Source: G965202915 sp965202915
GTDB lineage: Bacteria > Pseudomonadota > Gammaproteobacteria > Eutrophobiales > Eutrophobiaceae
Direction: 5' to 3'
DNA length: 64,000 nt
Assembly: GCA_965202915.1 (NCBI GenBank)
Contig: OZ241847.1
Location: forward strand, 2,232,001-2,296,000
Every line of letters begins with the position of its first letter. Position 1 is the first letter of the stretch. A model generated the notes under the pieces. That model had not been told where the DNA came from. It worked only from the letters and a program-made list of their open reading frames with translations, and ran no database searches. Positions 42,747 through 51,730 of this stretch are shown here, in pieces. The translations under genes and the position numbers were made by a program.

Positions 42747-43448
42747 ATGAACCCGGTAAAGGTTATCCTTGTTTTCCTGATCATCGCGTTGATATGCTGT
42801 TTTTTTATTTTTGATCTGGACTCGTATTTCAACCTGGAATATATCAAATCGGCCAAGGCGGAGATCGACGCCTATTATCTGGCCCGGCCTTTTTTCAGTG
42901 CATTTATTTTCTTTGTTCTTTATATCGTTATTACCGGTTTGTCCCTGCCCGGAGCAGGGATAATGTCATTGATTGCCGGCGCCATTTTTAGCGTGATTTG
43001 GGGGACGGTTATCGTCTCATTTGCATCGGTGATCGGCGCCACGGTGGCATTTTTATTTTCACGCTACGTGTTTCGGGCGGTGATACAGAAAAAGTTTGCC
43101 AGACAGCTTGCCCCGATTAATGCCGGTATAGAGCGGGAAGGCGGATTCTATTTGTTCACGCTTCGGTTGATCCCGGCGTTCCCGTTTTTCCTGATCAATC
43201 TATTAATGGGTCTGACGCATATAAAGACGTTCACTTTTTGCTGGGTCAGCCAACTGGGGATGCTGCCGGCAACGATTGTACTGGTCAACGCCGGCACCCA
43301 GCTTAACCAAATTCGGTCTCTTGAGGACGTGGTGACCTTTAAATTGCTGGGTTCACTGGCGCTGCTTGGTATTGTGCCTCTGGTGGCAAAAAAAGGCGTT
43401 GCGTTTTACCGCAGGAAACACGGTCTGGCGTCTATGTCGGAACAATAA
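42747..43448 (+). CDS. TVP38/TMEM64-family (VTT domain) membrane protein
   Basis: A 233-residue membrane protein with six or so hydrophobic segments and the VTT (DedA-like) core: 'LPGAGIMSLIAGAIFSVIWG' and 'FTLRLIPAFPFFLINLLMGL', with the conserved Arg and Pro of this fold. Relatives move lipids or ions across membranes; the substrate here is not known. The MerA-like flavoprotein begins 2 bases after its stop, and VTT and pyridine nucleotide-disulfide oxidoreductase genes (or fusions) are often paired in marine proteobacteria, implying functional linkage. Confidence 0.88.
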   Translation: MNPVKVILVFLIIALICCFFIFDLDSYFNLEYIKSAKAEIDAYYLARPFFSAFIFFVLYIVITGLSLPGAGIMSLIAGAIFSVIWGTVIVSFASVIGATVAFLFSRYVFRAVIQKKFARQLAPINAGIEREGGFYLFTLRLIPAFPFFLINLLMGLTHIKTFTFCWVSQLGMLPATIVLVNAGTQLNQIRSLEDVVTFKLLGSLALLGIVPLVAKKGVAFYRRKHGLASMSEQ

Positions 43449-43450
43449 TA

Positions 43451-44902
43451 ATGTGGCAAAAACCGCGCTCCTTCGATAGAAATCTGGTGGTGATCGGTGC
43501 CGGCTCGGCGGGTCTGGTGGCCGCATTAATCGCGGCCACCGTCAAGGCGAGGGTAACATTGATAGAAAAACACAGGATGGGTGGGGATTGCCTGAATACC
43601 GGCTGTGTGCCTTCAAAGACGCTGATCAAGTCGGCAAAGATTGCGTCTCTGTTTAAGCGCGCCGGCGAGTTCGGGATCAATAATGCACGGTATGATATAG
43701 ATTTCGCCGCGATGATGGAGCGCGTGCAGGCGGTGATCAAAAAAATTGAACCGCATGATTCGATGGACCGTTTTGAAAGTCTGGGGGTGGAGTGCATACG
43801 CGGGCAGGCGCAAATCGTTTCGCCCTCGGCGGTCACCGTCAATGATCAGACTTTGACCACCCGCAATATTATTATTGCCACCGGCGCCCATCCTTTTGTT
43901 CCCCCGATAAAAGGGATGGAGAACATCGATTATCTGACTTCGGATAATTTATGGGAAATACGCACACTGCCGAAACGCCTGATCGTGCTGGGTGGAGGGC
44001 CGATAGGTACGGAATTGGCGCAGGCATTCGCCCGCCTGGGGAGCCGGGTCACCCAGGTTGAAATGCTGGAGCGGATCATGTCGGGAGAAGATGAGGATAT
44101 TGCCGGGATGGTCGCGCAGCGTCTCCAAAAGGACGGCGTGGATATTCGGGTGGGTCATACCGCCCGCGCGGTGGTGCGCAAAAATAATAAAAAAATACTG
44201 GTCTGCGAGCGGAACGATGATCAGGTGGAGATTGAATTCGATCAATTACTGGTTGCGGTGGGTCGGGCCGCCAACACCGACGGGCTTGGCCTGGAAAAGC
44301 TGGGCGTGCGGTTAAATGCAAATAACACCGTCCGGGTCAACGCCTGTCTGCAGACCTCCATACCGACCATCTTTGCCTGCGGTGACGTCGCCGGCCCGTA
44401 TCAATTTACCCATACCGCCTCCCATCAGGCCTGGTATGCGACGGTGAATGCATTATTTGGTAAATTCAAAAAATTCAAAGTCGATTACTCGGTGATCCCG
44501 TGGGCGACGTTCACTGATCCGGAGGTGGCCCGCGTCGGCCTGAATGAAAAGGATGCGCGGCAACAGGGCATAGACTATGAGGTCACCAAATATCCTGTCG
44601 CTGATCTGGACCGGGCTATTGCGGAGGGTGAAGATCATGGGCTGGTAAAGGTGTTGACCGCGCCCAAAAAAGACAGAATACTGGGGGCTACGATTATTGG
44701 CGCGCACGCCGGCGATTGGATAGGCGAATACATCAGTGCGATGAGGAACAATTTCGGCCTCAACCGCATACTCGGCACTATTCATATTTATCCGACCATG
44801 GCGGAGGCCAATAAATTTGCGGCCGGGGTCTGGAAAAAGGCGCACGCGCCCGCGCGGTTGCTCAGTCTGGCGGAAAAATATCATCGCTGGATGCGGCACT
44901 GA
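43451..44902 (+). CDS. MerA-like pyridine nucleotide-disulfide oxidoreductase
   Basis: A 483-residue FAD-dependent oxidoreductase. FAD-binding GAGSAG is at 16-21, the redox-active pair Cys47/Cys52 lies in GGDCLNTGCVPSK, and NAD(P)-binding is VLGGGPIGTELAQAFARLG. The dimer-interface end 'GTIHIYPTMAEANKFAAG' carries the catalytic His-type motif. It resembles mercuric reductase, but the N-terminal HMA domain and the C-terminal vicinal Cys pair needed for Hg2+ delivery are absent, so mercury reduction is unlikely. It is tightly linked to the upstream VTT membrane protein and followed 37 bases later by glutathione reductase. The electron acceptor is unknown. Confidence 0.85.
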   Translation: MWQKPRSFDRNLVVIGAGSAGLVAALIAATVKARVTLIEKHRMGGDCLNTGCVPSKTLIKSAKIASLFKRAGEFGINNARYDIDFAAMMERVQAVIKKIEPHDSMDRFESLGVECIRGQAQIVSPSAVTVNDQTLTTRNIIIATGAHPFVPPIKGMENIDYLTSDNLWEIRTLPKRLIVLGGGPIGTELAQAFARLGSRVTQVEMLERIMSGEDEDIAGMVAQRLQKDGVDIRVGHTARAVVRKNNKKILVCERNDDQVEIEFDQLLVAVGRAANTDGLGLEKLGVRLNANNTVRVNACLQTSIPTIFACGDVAGPYQFTHTASHQAWYATVNALFGKFKKFKVDYSVIPWATFTDPEVARVGLNEKDARQQGIDYEVTKYPVADLDRAIAEGEDHGLVKVLTAPKKDRILGATIIGAHAGDWIGEYISAMRNNFGLNRILGTIHIYPTMAEANKFAAGVWKKAHAPARLLSLAEKYHRWMRH

Positions 44903-44939
44903 TCGGCCCTTTCTCGGAATACCAAAAAAATGATATGTG

Positions 44940-46298
44940 ATGCCAAAGTTTGATTATGATCTTTTTGTCGTAGGCGCCGGCTCCGGCGGCGTGCGGGCGG
45001 CGCGAACGTCGGCGGCTTACGGCGCGCGCGTGGCGATTGCCGAGGATCGTTTCCTGGGGGGGACCTGTGTCAATGCCGGCTGCATTCCGAAAAAATTATT
45101 TTTTTACGCCGCTCATTTTGCCGATGATTTTAACACCGCTGAGGGTTACGGCTGGAATATTGACAAGCCGGGGTTTAATTGGCAAACCCTGATTAACAAT
45201 AAGAATAATGAAATTGAACGCCTCAATCGTGTTTATCAAAAAATTCTGGACGACGCCGGGGTGATCACGATCCGGGGGCGGGCGACGTTAAGCGGCCCGC
45301 ATTCCGTCCGGGTCAATGATGAGGTGCTGAGCGCGGAAAAAATATTGATCGCCACCGGCGGTTGGCCGGATATCCCGGAGGTTGCGGGCCGGGAATATGC
45401 GATTTCATCCAATGAGGCCTTTCATTTGAAGGCATTGCCGGAAAAAATTATCGTGGTGGGCGGCGGTTATATTGCGGTTGAGTTTGCCGGTATATTTCAT
45501 GGTCTTGGAGTGGACACCAGCCTGCTCTATCGGGGGCCGTTATTTCTTCGCGGCTTCGACCCGGAGCTGCGTGAATTTCTGGCGGCTGAAATGAAACGGC
45601 ACGGCGTCAACGTGCAATTCAACGCCAATATTGCCAATATCCAAAACAACCGGCAGGCATTGACCGCGACGCTGGAGGACGGAACCACTATGGAGGCCGG
45701 ACGGATCATGTACGCCACCGGCCGCAAACCCAACACCGCCGGGCTGGGCCTGGAAGACGCCGGCGTCGCGCTGGATGACAAAGGTGCCATTAAGGTCGAT
45801 CGGAATTACCGGACCAATATTGCCTCCGTCTATGCCATCGGGGACGTGACCAATCGAGTAAATCTGACCCCGGTCGCGCTTGCGGAAGGCATGATTCTGG
45901 CCAACGCATTATTCAACAATGGCCGCGATACGGTCGATTACTCCAACGTCCCGACCTGTATTTTCAGCCAGCCGAATCTGGCCTCAGTCGGTTTGACCGA
46001 GGAACAGGCGCGGGCGCAACAGCTTGATATTGCGGTGTATAAATCCATATTTACTCCGATGAAATCGTCACTCTCCAATCACGGTGAAAAGGTCTTTATC
46101 AAGCTGATCGTCGCTAAAGACGGCGACCGGGTTATCGGTGCTCATATGATCGGGCCTGAGGCCGGCGAGATCATCCAGGGGATCAGCATTGCGATAAAAG
46201 CGGGCGCCACCAAGGCCGCATTTGATGCAACTATCGGTGTGCATCCGACCATCGCCGAGGAATTTGTCAGCCTGCGACAGGCCGTTGACGATGAATGA
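44940..46298 (+). CDS. gor: Glutathione-disulfide reductase
   Basis: It reduces GSSG with NADPH, 452 aa. FAD-binding GAGSGG is at 12-17 and the redox Cys43/Cys48 pair lies in GGTCVNAGCIPKKL, the glutathione reductase form. The NADPH-binding GGGYIAVEFAGIFHGLG is followed by an Arg (LLYRG), as expected for NADPH. 'GVHPTIAEEFVSLR' supplies the catalytic His and Glu. The ATG at 44940 directly follows an in-frame GTG, and no ribosome-binding site is obvious for either. Confidence 0.94.
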   Translation: MPKFDYDLFVVGAGSGGVRAARTSAAYGARVAIAEDRFLGGTCVNAGCIPKKLFFYAAHFADDFNTAEGYGWNIDKPGFNWQTLINNKNNEIERLNRVYQKILDDAGVITIRGRATLSGPHSVRVNDEVLSAEKILIATGGWPDIPEVAGREYAISSNEAFHLKALPEKIIVVGGGYIAVEFAGIFHGLGVDTSLLYRGPLFLRGFDPELREFLAAEMKRHGVNVQFNANIANIQNNRQALTATLEDGTTMEAGRIMYATGRKPNTAGLGLEDAGVALDDKGAIKVDRNYRTNIASVYAIGDVTNRVNLTPVALAEGMILANALFNNGRDTVDYSNVPTCIFSQPNLASVGLTEEQARAQQLDIAVYKSIFTPMKSSLSNHGEKVFIKLIVAKDGDRVIGAHMIGPEAGEIIQGISIAIKAGATKAAFDATIGVHPTIAEEFVSLRQAVDDE

Positions 46299-46360
46299 CC
46301 GAGCGCAGGCCGGTGTCGATCCAGGGGCCGCCCGACGGCCGTCAAAAACCGGACCCTGAA

Positions 46361-47986
46361 TCAGGCAATCGTCGGGACGGTGGCAAGTAATCCGCGGGTG
46401 TAAGGATGCTGCGGTTGCAACAGGACCTCATCGGCGTTGCCCTGCTCCACTATCTCACCCTGATACATCACCGCAACGTGATGGGCGATATATTCGACGA
46501 CCCCGATATTATGAGTAATAAACAAATAGGCCAGATCCAGCCGCTTTTGCAGCTCGCACAACAAAGCCAGTATTTGTGACTGAACCGACACGTCCAGGGC
46601 ACTGGTTGGTTCATCGCAGATAATTAATTTCGGCTCAACCGCCAGCGCGCGAGCGATGCAGATACGCTGTCTCTGCCCGCCTGAAAATTCATGCGGGTAG
46701 CGATACTGATGCTCCGGCAACAGGCCGACCTGTTGCAATAATTCATCCACCCGCCGTTCACGTTCGATTCCGTCCCCGGCCATTGCGTGGGTCATCATCC
46801 CCTCCCGAATAATATCACCCACCATCATTCTGGGATTCATCGATGAATAAGGGTCCTGAAATACGATCTGAATATCGCTGCGTTTGGCGCGCAGCTCGGC
46901 GGCCCTCAGTCCGCTCAGTTCATCACCGTCAAATATTACCCTGCCATCGGTGATATTTAACAGTTGCAGTATGCCCATGCCCATGGTCGTCTTGCCGGAT
47001 CCGGATTCACCCACCACCGCGACCGTTTGCCCGGCATAGACCTCGATGCTGACTCCATCGACCGCCTTTACATGGCCGACGGTGCGTTTAAATATTCCCT
47101 TGCGGATTGGAAAATGCACCTTTAATCCCCGCACCGACAGCAACGGCGATTCGCCCGCCGGGTCAAAACCCCGGTACATCGATTCCCGGTCGCGTTTTGC
47201 CCGGCCGGGAACCGACTCAAACAACTGCCGGGTGTAGGGATGCTCAGGGTTCTTGAGCAGGCGCTGACGACTTTTGGCCTCAACAATTTTTCCCTCCTTC
47301 ATCACCGCCACGTTATCGGCGATCCCTGAGGTCACGCCCAGATCATGGGTGATAAACAAAATCGCCATCCCCATTTCCGTTTGCAAATCCTTTAACAGCT
47401 CAAGCACCTGGGCTTGAATGGTGACGTCCAGTGCGGTTGTGGGTTCATCGGCAATCAACAGGTCCGGTTTGCCCGCCAACGCCATCGCAATCATAATACG
47501 CTGCTTCATCCCGCCGGAAAATTGATGGGGATAATCATGGATCCGCCGGCTCGCCTGGGCAATGCCGACGGAATCAAGCAATTCGATACTCTTTTGCAAT
47601 TTTGCCTTGCCGGTCAGGCCGGCGTGACGTTGCAATGCCTCCCCTATCTGTTGCCCGGCGGTCAACACCGGATTAAGGGAGCTCTGCGGTTCTTGAAAGA
47701 TCATTCCAATCCGGCCACCTCTGATCCGCCGCATCTCGGTTTCGGGCAACGTCAACAGACCGTCGCCGTCCAACAGTATCCGGCCATCGGTGACTTTTGC
47801 CGCGGGCGGTAACAGGCGCATGATTGCCAGCACCGAAATCGACTTGCCGCTGCCGGACTCACCCAGCAGTACGAAGGTTTCACCCCGGTCTATGGTAAAA
47901 CCAATATTGTCAACCGCGGCGATCTGATGATCTTCCGGCCCGAAACAGACTCGTAATTGCTCGACTTCAAGTAAGGGTGTGTGCAT
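46361..47986 (-). CDS. Peptide ABC transporter, double ATP-binding subunit (YejF/GsiA type)
   Basis: A 541-residue protein with two complete ABC cassettes. The first has Walker A GESGSGKS, signature 'FSGGMKQRIMIAMAL' and Walker B 'LLIADEPTTALD'. The second has GESGSGKT, 'FSGGQRQRICIARAL' and 'LIICDEPTSALD'. Each ends with the oligopeptide/dipeptide signature 'HPYTR'. The ATG at 47986 is chosen over a GTG six codons upstream. The permease and solute-binding genes that normally accompany this subunit are absent on both sides, so its partners must be elsewhere. Confidence 0.92.
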   Translation of the reverse strand: MHTPLLEVEQLRVCFGPEDHQIAAVDNIGFTIDRGETFVLLGESGSGKSISVLAIMRLLPPAAKVTDGRILLDGDGLLTLPETEMRRIRGGRIGMIFQEPQSSLNPVLTAGQQIGEALQRHAGLTGKAKLQKSIELLDSVGIAQASRRIHDYPHQFSGGMKQRIMIAMALAGKPDLLIADEPTTALDVTIQAQVLELLKDLQTEMGMAILFITHDLGVTSGIADNVAVMKEGKIVEAKSRQRLLKNPEHPYTRQLFESVPGRAKRDRESMYRGFDPAGESPLLSVRGLKVHFPIRKGIFKRTVGHVKAVDGVSIEVYAGQTVAVVGESGSGKTTMGMGILQLLNITDGRVIFDGDELSGLRAAELRAKRSDIQIVFQDPYSSMNPRMMVGDIIREGMMTHAMAGDGIERERRVDELLQQVGLLPEHQYRYPHEFSGGQRQRICIARALAVEPKLIICDEPTSALDVSVQSQILALLCELQKRLDLAYLFITHNIGVVEYIAHHVAVMYQGEIVEQGNADEVLLQPQHPYTRGLLATVPTIA

Positions 47987-48130
47987 TTTATTTTGCCAGT
48001 CCACTGAGACCGTCGTTGCGGCGCCAGGCCCCGCAGGACAGCCCCGGAGGTCGATAATAGCATCTTACGGGCTGATCGCAATCCGGCGTATCCGTCGATA
48101 ACGCGGGTGGTGATGGACGGCGGATCGGCA

Positions 48131-48161
48131 CGACGTCTCCTCCGGGTCGGAGGAGACGTCG
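48131..48161 (-). terminator. Strong hairpin downstream of amtB
   Basis: Thirteen-base perfect inverted arms (48131-48143 and 48149-48161) around a 5-base loop lie 36 bases after the amtB stop on the minus strand. There is no T-run, so transcription termination is inferred from stem strength and position between amtB and the ABC gene. The hairpin may also stabilise the glnK-amtB message. Confidence 0.55.
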
Positions 48162-48196
48162 CCGGTTTCTAAACTTATATGGTCGCGCTGTGATCT

Positions 48197-49480
48197 CTAC
48201 AGAGTATAGCCGCGCTCGTTGTGACTGGTGAGGTCGAGGCCTTCGGTTTCCTCGCTTTCATCGACTCTCAGGCCGATCACCACGTCAAGCAGCTTGAGCA
48301 GGATGAAACTGATAATGCCGCACCAGGCTATGGTTGCAAGCACCCCGATCAGCTGAGTGACAAACTGTGAACCGATGGACGTTTCCAATCCCAATCCGCC
48401 CATGGACTCGGCCGCAAAGACCGCGGTTAATAAAGTGCCTAAAATACCGCCCACTCCATGGACCGAGAATACGTCCAGGGAGTCGTCTATCTTGAGTACG
48501 GCCTTAATATACTGGGTTGCAAAGTAACACACGATACCGGCGGATATGCCAATTATCAGACCGCCGACCGGCCCGACGTAACCGGACGCCGGGGTGATCG
48601 TCCCCAATCCCGCCACCATGCCGGTCACAATACCGAGCACGCTGGGTTTGCCGAACCTGACCCACTCGCAGGCGATCCACGCCAGCGAACCGGCGGCGGC
48701 GGATATATGGGTAACCGTCATTGCCATGCCCGCGCCGGTGCCGGCGCTGAGAGCGCTGCCGGCATTGAACCCGAACCAGCCCACCCATAACATTGAAGCC
48801 CCGGCGACGGTCAGCGCCATATTATGCGGCGGCATCGGGGTGGTGGGGAAACCCCGTCTGTTACCGATCACAAGTGCGGCAACAATGGCGGCAACGCCGG
48901 CGTTGATATGTACCACTGAGCCGCCGGCAAAGTCCATAAATCCCAGATCGCCGAGCCAGCCGCCTCCCCAGACCCAATGGCATACCGGTGCATAAACAAA
49001 AATTAACCATAAGGCGCTGAACCACAGTACCGCGGCGAACGATATGCGCTCCGCATAGCTGCCGGCAATCAATGCCGGGGTAATGATTGCAAAGGTCATC
49101 TGGAACATGAAAAAGACGGTTTCAGGAATGGTGCCGCTCAGGCTGTCCACGCCTATGCCATCCATCATGATCTTGCCGCCGCCGATAATTTTATTCAGCG
49201 ACCCGCCGTCGCCAAACGCCAGACCATATACGACCACCATCCACAGGATGGAGGCCATGCACGCAATGGCAAAACACTGCATCAACATCGACAGTACGTT
49301 TTTCGATCGCACCAGACCTGAATAAAACAATGCCAGCCCGGGCAAGGTCATAAATAACACCAATACCGTTGACGTGAGTATCCAGGCCGTGTCAGCGCCA
49401 TCCAGTTCATTGGCAAAAACGGTTATGGGCAAAAATAATAGAATGCCTGTAATTAACTTACTGGTTTTTTTGTCGATCAT
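48197..49480 (-). CDS. amtB: Ammonium transporter AmtB
   Basis: A trimeric channel for NH4+/NH3, 427 aa with a signal sequence (MIDKKTSKLITGILLFLPITV) and eleven membrane helices. 'GADTAWILTSTVLVLFMTLP' opens the mature part. The twin His residues lie in 'GGSVVHINAG' and 'DVFSVHGVGGILG'. The ATG at 49480 is preferred because it gives a proper signal peptide and lies about 12 bases after GGGGGG; ATGs at 49492 and further upstream are possible. It lies 37 bases after glnK, the universal amtB-glnK pairing. Confidence 0.95.
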   Translation of the reverse strand: MIDKKTSKLITGILLFLPITVFANELDGADTAWILTSTVLVLFMTLPGLALFYSGLVRSKNVLSMLMQCFAIACMASILWMVVVYGLAFGDGGSLNKIIGGGKIMMDGIGVDSLSGTIPETVFFMFQMTFAIITPALIAGSYAERISFAAVLWFSALWLIFVYAPVCHWVWGGGWLGDLGFMDFAGGSVVHINAGVAAIVAALVIGNRRGFPTTPMPPHNMALTVAGASMLWVGWFGFNAGSALSAGTGAGMAMTVTHISAAAGSLAWIACEWVRFGKPSVLGIVTGMVAGLGTITPASGYVGPVGGLIIGISAGIVCYFATQYIKAVLKIDDSLDVFSVHGVGGILGTLLTAVFAAESMGGLGLETSIGSQFVTQLIGVLATIAWCGIISFILLKLLDVVIGLRVDESEETEGLDLTSHNERGYTL

Positions 49481-49517
49481 TTTTCCGACCATCCCCCCGT
49501 AAATAGTCATTGTGAAG

Positions 49518-49856
49518 CTAGAGCGCATCGACACCGGTTTCGCCGGTGCGGATTCTGATCACCTGTTCAAGGTTTGTTACAAATATTTTTCCATCGCCAA
49601 TTTTGCCGGTTCCGGCTGATTTGCTGATCGCCTCAAGCACTGCGTCCAATGCGCCGTCATCAATCGCGACCTCAATTTTTACCTTGGGGAGAAAATCAAC
49701 GACATATTCCGCCCCGCGATACAATTCGGTGTGGCCCTTTTGTCGACCAAAGCCCTTGACCTCTGACACCGTGAGTCCCTGTACACCAATTTCAGATAAC
49801 GCCTCGCGTACATCATCCAGTTTAAAAGGCTTGATAACCGCGGCTACCATTTTCAT
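49518..49856 (-). CDS. glnK: PII signalling protein GlnK/GlnB
   Basis: A 112-residue nitrogen sensor that binds 2-oxoglutarate and ATP/ADP and plugs AmtB when ammonium is plentiful. The ATG at 49856 follows GGGGGGATTAAC and gives MKMVAAVIKPFKLDDVREAL. The T-loop carries the uridylylated Tyr51 in YRGAEYVVDFLP. The B-loop 'GKIGDGKIFV' and the end 'TGETGVDAL' are intact. Linkage to amtB points to GlnK, although GlnB and GlnK cannot be fully separated by sequence. A sigma-70 promoter candidate lies upstream; no sigma-54 (-24/-12) site was found. Confidence 0.95.
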   Translation of the reverse strand: MKMVAAVIKPFKLDDVREALSEIGVQGLTVSEVKGFGRQKGHTELYRGAEYVVDFLPKVKIEVAIDDGALDAVLEAISKSAGTGKIGDGKIFVTNLEQVIRIRTGETGVDAL

Positions 49857-49890
49857 GTTAATCCCCCCATGAGAATCTTTATAAGATATG

Positions 49891-49920
49891 ATAGTACCCA
49901 ATTTGAAGGATAAAGGTCAA
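49891..49920 (-). promoter_or_regulatory. Predicted sigma-70 promoter of glnK-amtB
   Basis: On the minus strand TTGACC (49920-49915) and TACTAT (49896-49891) are separated by 18 bases, with transcription expected near 49884, about 28 bases before the glnK ATG. The usual enterobacterial glnK promoter is sigma-54/NtrC-dependent, so a sigma-70-type promoter would be a difference; a sigma-54 promoter may have been missed. Confidence 0.5.
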
Positions 49921-50023
49921 GATGTTGTGTCATTCCCAAGGGTAAAGGACACTATATAGGCTGAATTTTGGGGTTCAAGTTACCCGCATTTGCCTGAGTT
50001 GTGCAGGTATTTATGCGGGCATT

Positions 50024-50121
50024 AACGGAGACGGTGACTCCTGTCGCCGTTATTATTATTGTTGCTCGGGAATCCGGCGTGCTGGGTGTGTGTTTTACCC
50101 GCGACGGAAGTCACGGGCTCC
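50024..50121. repeat. Palindromic element, copy F (short, inverted)
   Basis: A 98-bp relative of the accessory-region element in the opposite orientation, with arms near 50024-50049 and 50097-50121 and a shortened body (CGGGAATCCGGCGTGCTGGG between them). It lies between the end of ccmD and the glnK promoter, 8 bases beyond the ccmD stop, and is the only copy found outside 35-43 kb. Confidence 0.72.
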
Positions 50122-50129
50122 TTTGACGG

Positions 50130-50321
50130 CTATGATGCTGAGCTTGATGCGCCCGCGTCTCCCTTGCCGGCCGCTGCGGCAATGCGCCGCAATGCCCGCA
50201 TCCTGCTGTGGCGGGCATACCACCACAAGCCCGCGAACACGGCCAGCATTATCGCGTAGGATGACCATATATAAGCACCATAGCCCCCCATTGCGATAAA
50301 ATCGTGCAGCTTATCGATCAT
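50130..50321 (-). CDS. ccmD: Haem exporter protein CcmD
   Basis: A 63-residue single-pass membrane protein that stabilises release of holo-CcmE from the CcmABC transporter. 'FIAMGGYGAYIWSSYAIMLA' is the family motif with the conserved Tyr, followed by a basic stretch. The ATG at 50321 overlaps ccmC by 11 bases. It ends the visible ccm run; ccmE, F, G and H do not follow, as the repeat element and glnK come next. Confidence 0.9.
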   Translation of the reverse strand: MIDKLHDFIAMGGYGAYIWSSYAIMLAVFAGLWWYARHSRMRALRRIAAAAGKGDAGASSSAS

Positions 50322-51078
50322 TTTTGCCTGCCGACCGAAGCGCCGCGTCACGCGCCCAACGCGGGCTTTGTTGCTCCTGATCCAGCAAAATTGCCTGGCC
50401 CCGTGTGCAGATAAACAGGATATAAAATACCATGAACGCGAATGCCATAACCAGCAGTGGTAACAGCATGTCCGGGTGGATCGCGGGCGCGCCCAGGCGG
50501 GTAATGGTCGCGGGCTGGTGCAGGGTGTTCCACCAATTTACCGAGAAATGAATGATCGGGATATTGACCACCCCCACCAGCAGCAGGATCGCGCCGCTGT
50601 GGTCGGCGGCACGGCGGTTGGGTATGGCCGAGACCAGCCCCATATAGCCCAGGTATAAAAATAACAGGATCAGTTCCGAGGTCAGACGCGCGTCCCAGAC
50701 CCACCAGGTCCCCCACATCGGTTTGCCCCAGATGGCGCCGGTTAGCAGGGTAAGAAGGGTGAAGCCGGCCCCGACCGGTGCCGAGGCGCGAGTGCAAACC
50801 GCGGCCACTTTGCCGTGCCATATCAGGGTCACCGCACCCATCACCGCCATGTTAGTGTAGATAAACATCGACAGCCACGCCGCCGGTACGTGCACAAAGA
50901 TGATGCGATAGCCGTCGCCCTGCCGATAATCCGGCGGCGCGGCGATCAGTGCGCCGTATAAGCCGTAGCTGATCAGCCCCAGAAACAGCGCAATCAACCA
51001 TGGCCGCGCGGCCTCCGCAATATAATAAAAACCCGGCGGTGACGCCAGACGATAAAGCCTGTGCCACACGTCAACCAC
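50311..51078 (-). CDS. ccmC: Haem exporter permease CcmC
   Basis: A six-helix membrane protein that loads haem onto CcmE, 255 aa from the GTG at 51078. The tryptophan-rich WGTWWVWDARLTSELIL (WWD domain) and flanking haem-ligand His residues ('IIFVHVPAAW' and 'IPIIHFSVNWWNTLHQ') are present. The start is uncertain: GTG codons at 51078 and 51069 and a TTG at 51114 are in frame; 51078 overlaps the ccmB stop by 8 bases. Confidence 0.95.
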   Translation of the reverse strand: MVDVWHRLYRLASPPGFYYIAEAARPWLIALFLGLISYGLYGALIAAPPDYRQGDGYRIIFVHVPAAWLSMFIYTNMAVMGAVTLIWHGKVAAVCTRASAPVGAGFTLLTLLTGAIWGKPMWGTWWVWDARLTSELILLFLYLGYMGLVSAIPNRRAADHSGAILLLVGVVNIPIIHFSVNWWNTLHQPATITRLGAPAIHPDMLLPLLVMAFAFMVFYILFICTRGQAILLDQEQQSPRWARDAALRSAGKNDR

Positions 51079-51730
51079 CCGCCGCCGATTGGTGTAATGC
51101 GCCGGCGGTGACAAACGGCAGCACGGTGAGCGACAGCATGAATAATGCCCCCAATAACAGCGGCGGCGCGGCCGTGTCGCCGGAGACCGAAGCGGCGGCG
51201 AAGATGATCGCCGGCAGGCAAAGCGGCAATACGATCAGCGCCCCCAGAAAGTGATTATGGCGAACCCCGGCCAGCAACGCCGCACTGAACGCGGCAAGCA
51301 GGCTGAAGATTCCCGTGCCCAGAGGCAGTGTTATCAATAAGATCCCAAGTTCATTCGGGCGCATATGCATCCACGCACCGAGCACGGGTGCAAGCACCAA
51401 TAAGGGCGCGCCATAGGCCAGCCAATGGGCGGCGGTTTTCGCCAGTACCACCACTACCAGGGGTTGGGGCAGGAGCAGGATTTGTTCCAGGCTGCCGTCT
51501 TCGGCGTCTTGCCGGAAAAGCATGTCCTGTGATAACAGCGAGGACAGCAGTGCGACCGCCCAGATTATGCCGGGGGCGATCAGCCGCAACACTTCAGGGG
51601 CGGGGCTGATCGCCAGCGGAAAGATGGTGATCACGAGCAAAAAGAAGATCAGTGGAGTGATCCATTCGCCCGGATCACGTATCACGAGCAGCAGATCACG
51701 CTTGAGCAGGGATATAAAAACGCTATCCAT
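51071..51730 (-). CDS. ccmB: Haem exporter permease CcmB
   Basis: A 219-residue, six-helix ABC permease subunit of cytochrome c maturation. 'RDLLLVIRDPGEWITPLIFF' and 'LLSQDMLFRQDAEDGSLEQI' are the family signatures. The ATG at 51730 overlaps the ccmA stop in a TGATG arrangement. Genes ccmA, B, C and D overlap consecutively, as in a coupled operon. Confidence 0.95.
   Translation of the reverse strand: MDSVFISLLKRDLLLVIRDPGEWITPLIFFLLVITIFPLAISPAPEVLRLIAPGIIWAVALLSSLLSQDMLFRQDAEDGSLEQILLLPQPLVVVVLAKTAAHWLAYGAPLLVLAPVLGAWMHMRPNELGILLITLPLGTGIFSLLAAFSAALLAGVRHNHFLGALIVLPLCLPAIIFAAASVSGDTAAPPLLLGALFMLSLTVLPFVTAGALHQSAAGG

Noticed and set aside
43451..44902. Mercuric reductase (merA) annotation
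   Set aside because: The C-terminal vicinal Cys pair and the HMA domain are missing and there are no mer genes nearby.
49857..50023. Sigma-54/NtrC promoter ahead of glnK
   Set aside because: No GG-N10-GC element at -24/-12 spacing was found in the correct orientation; a sigma-70-type pair fits better.
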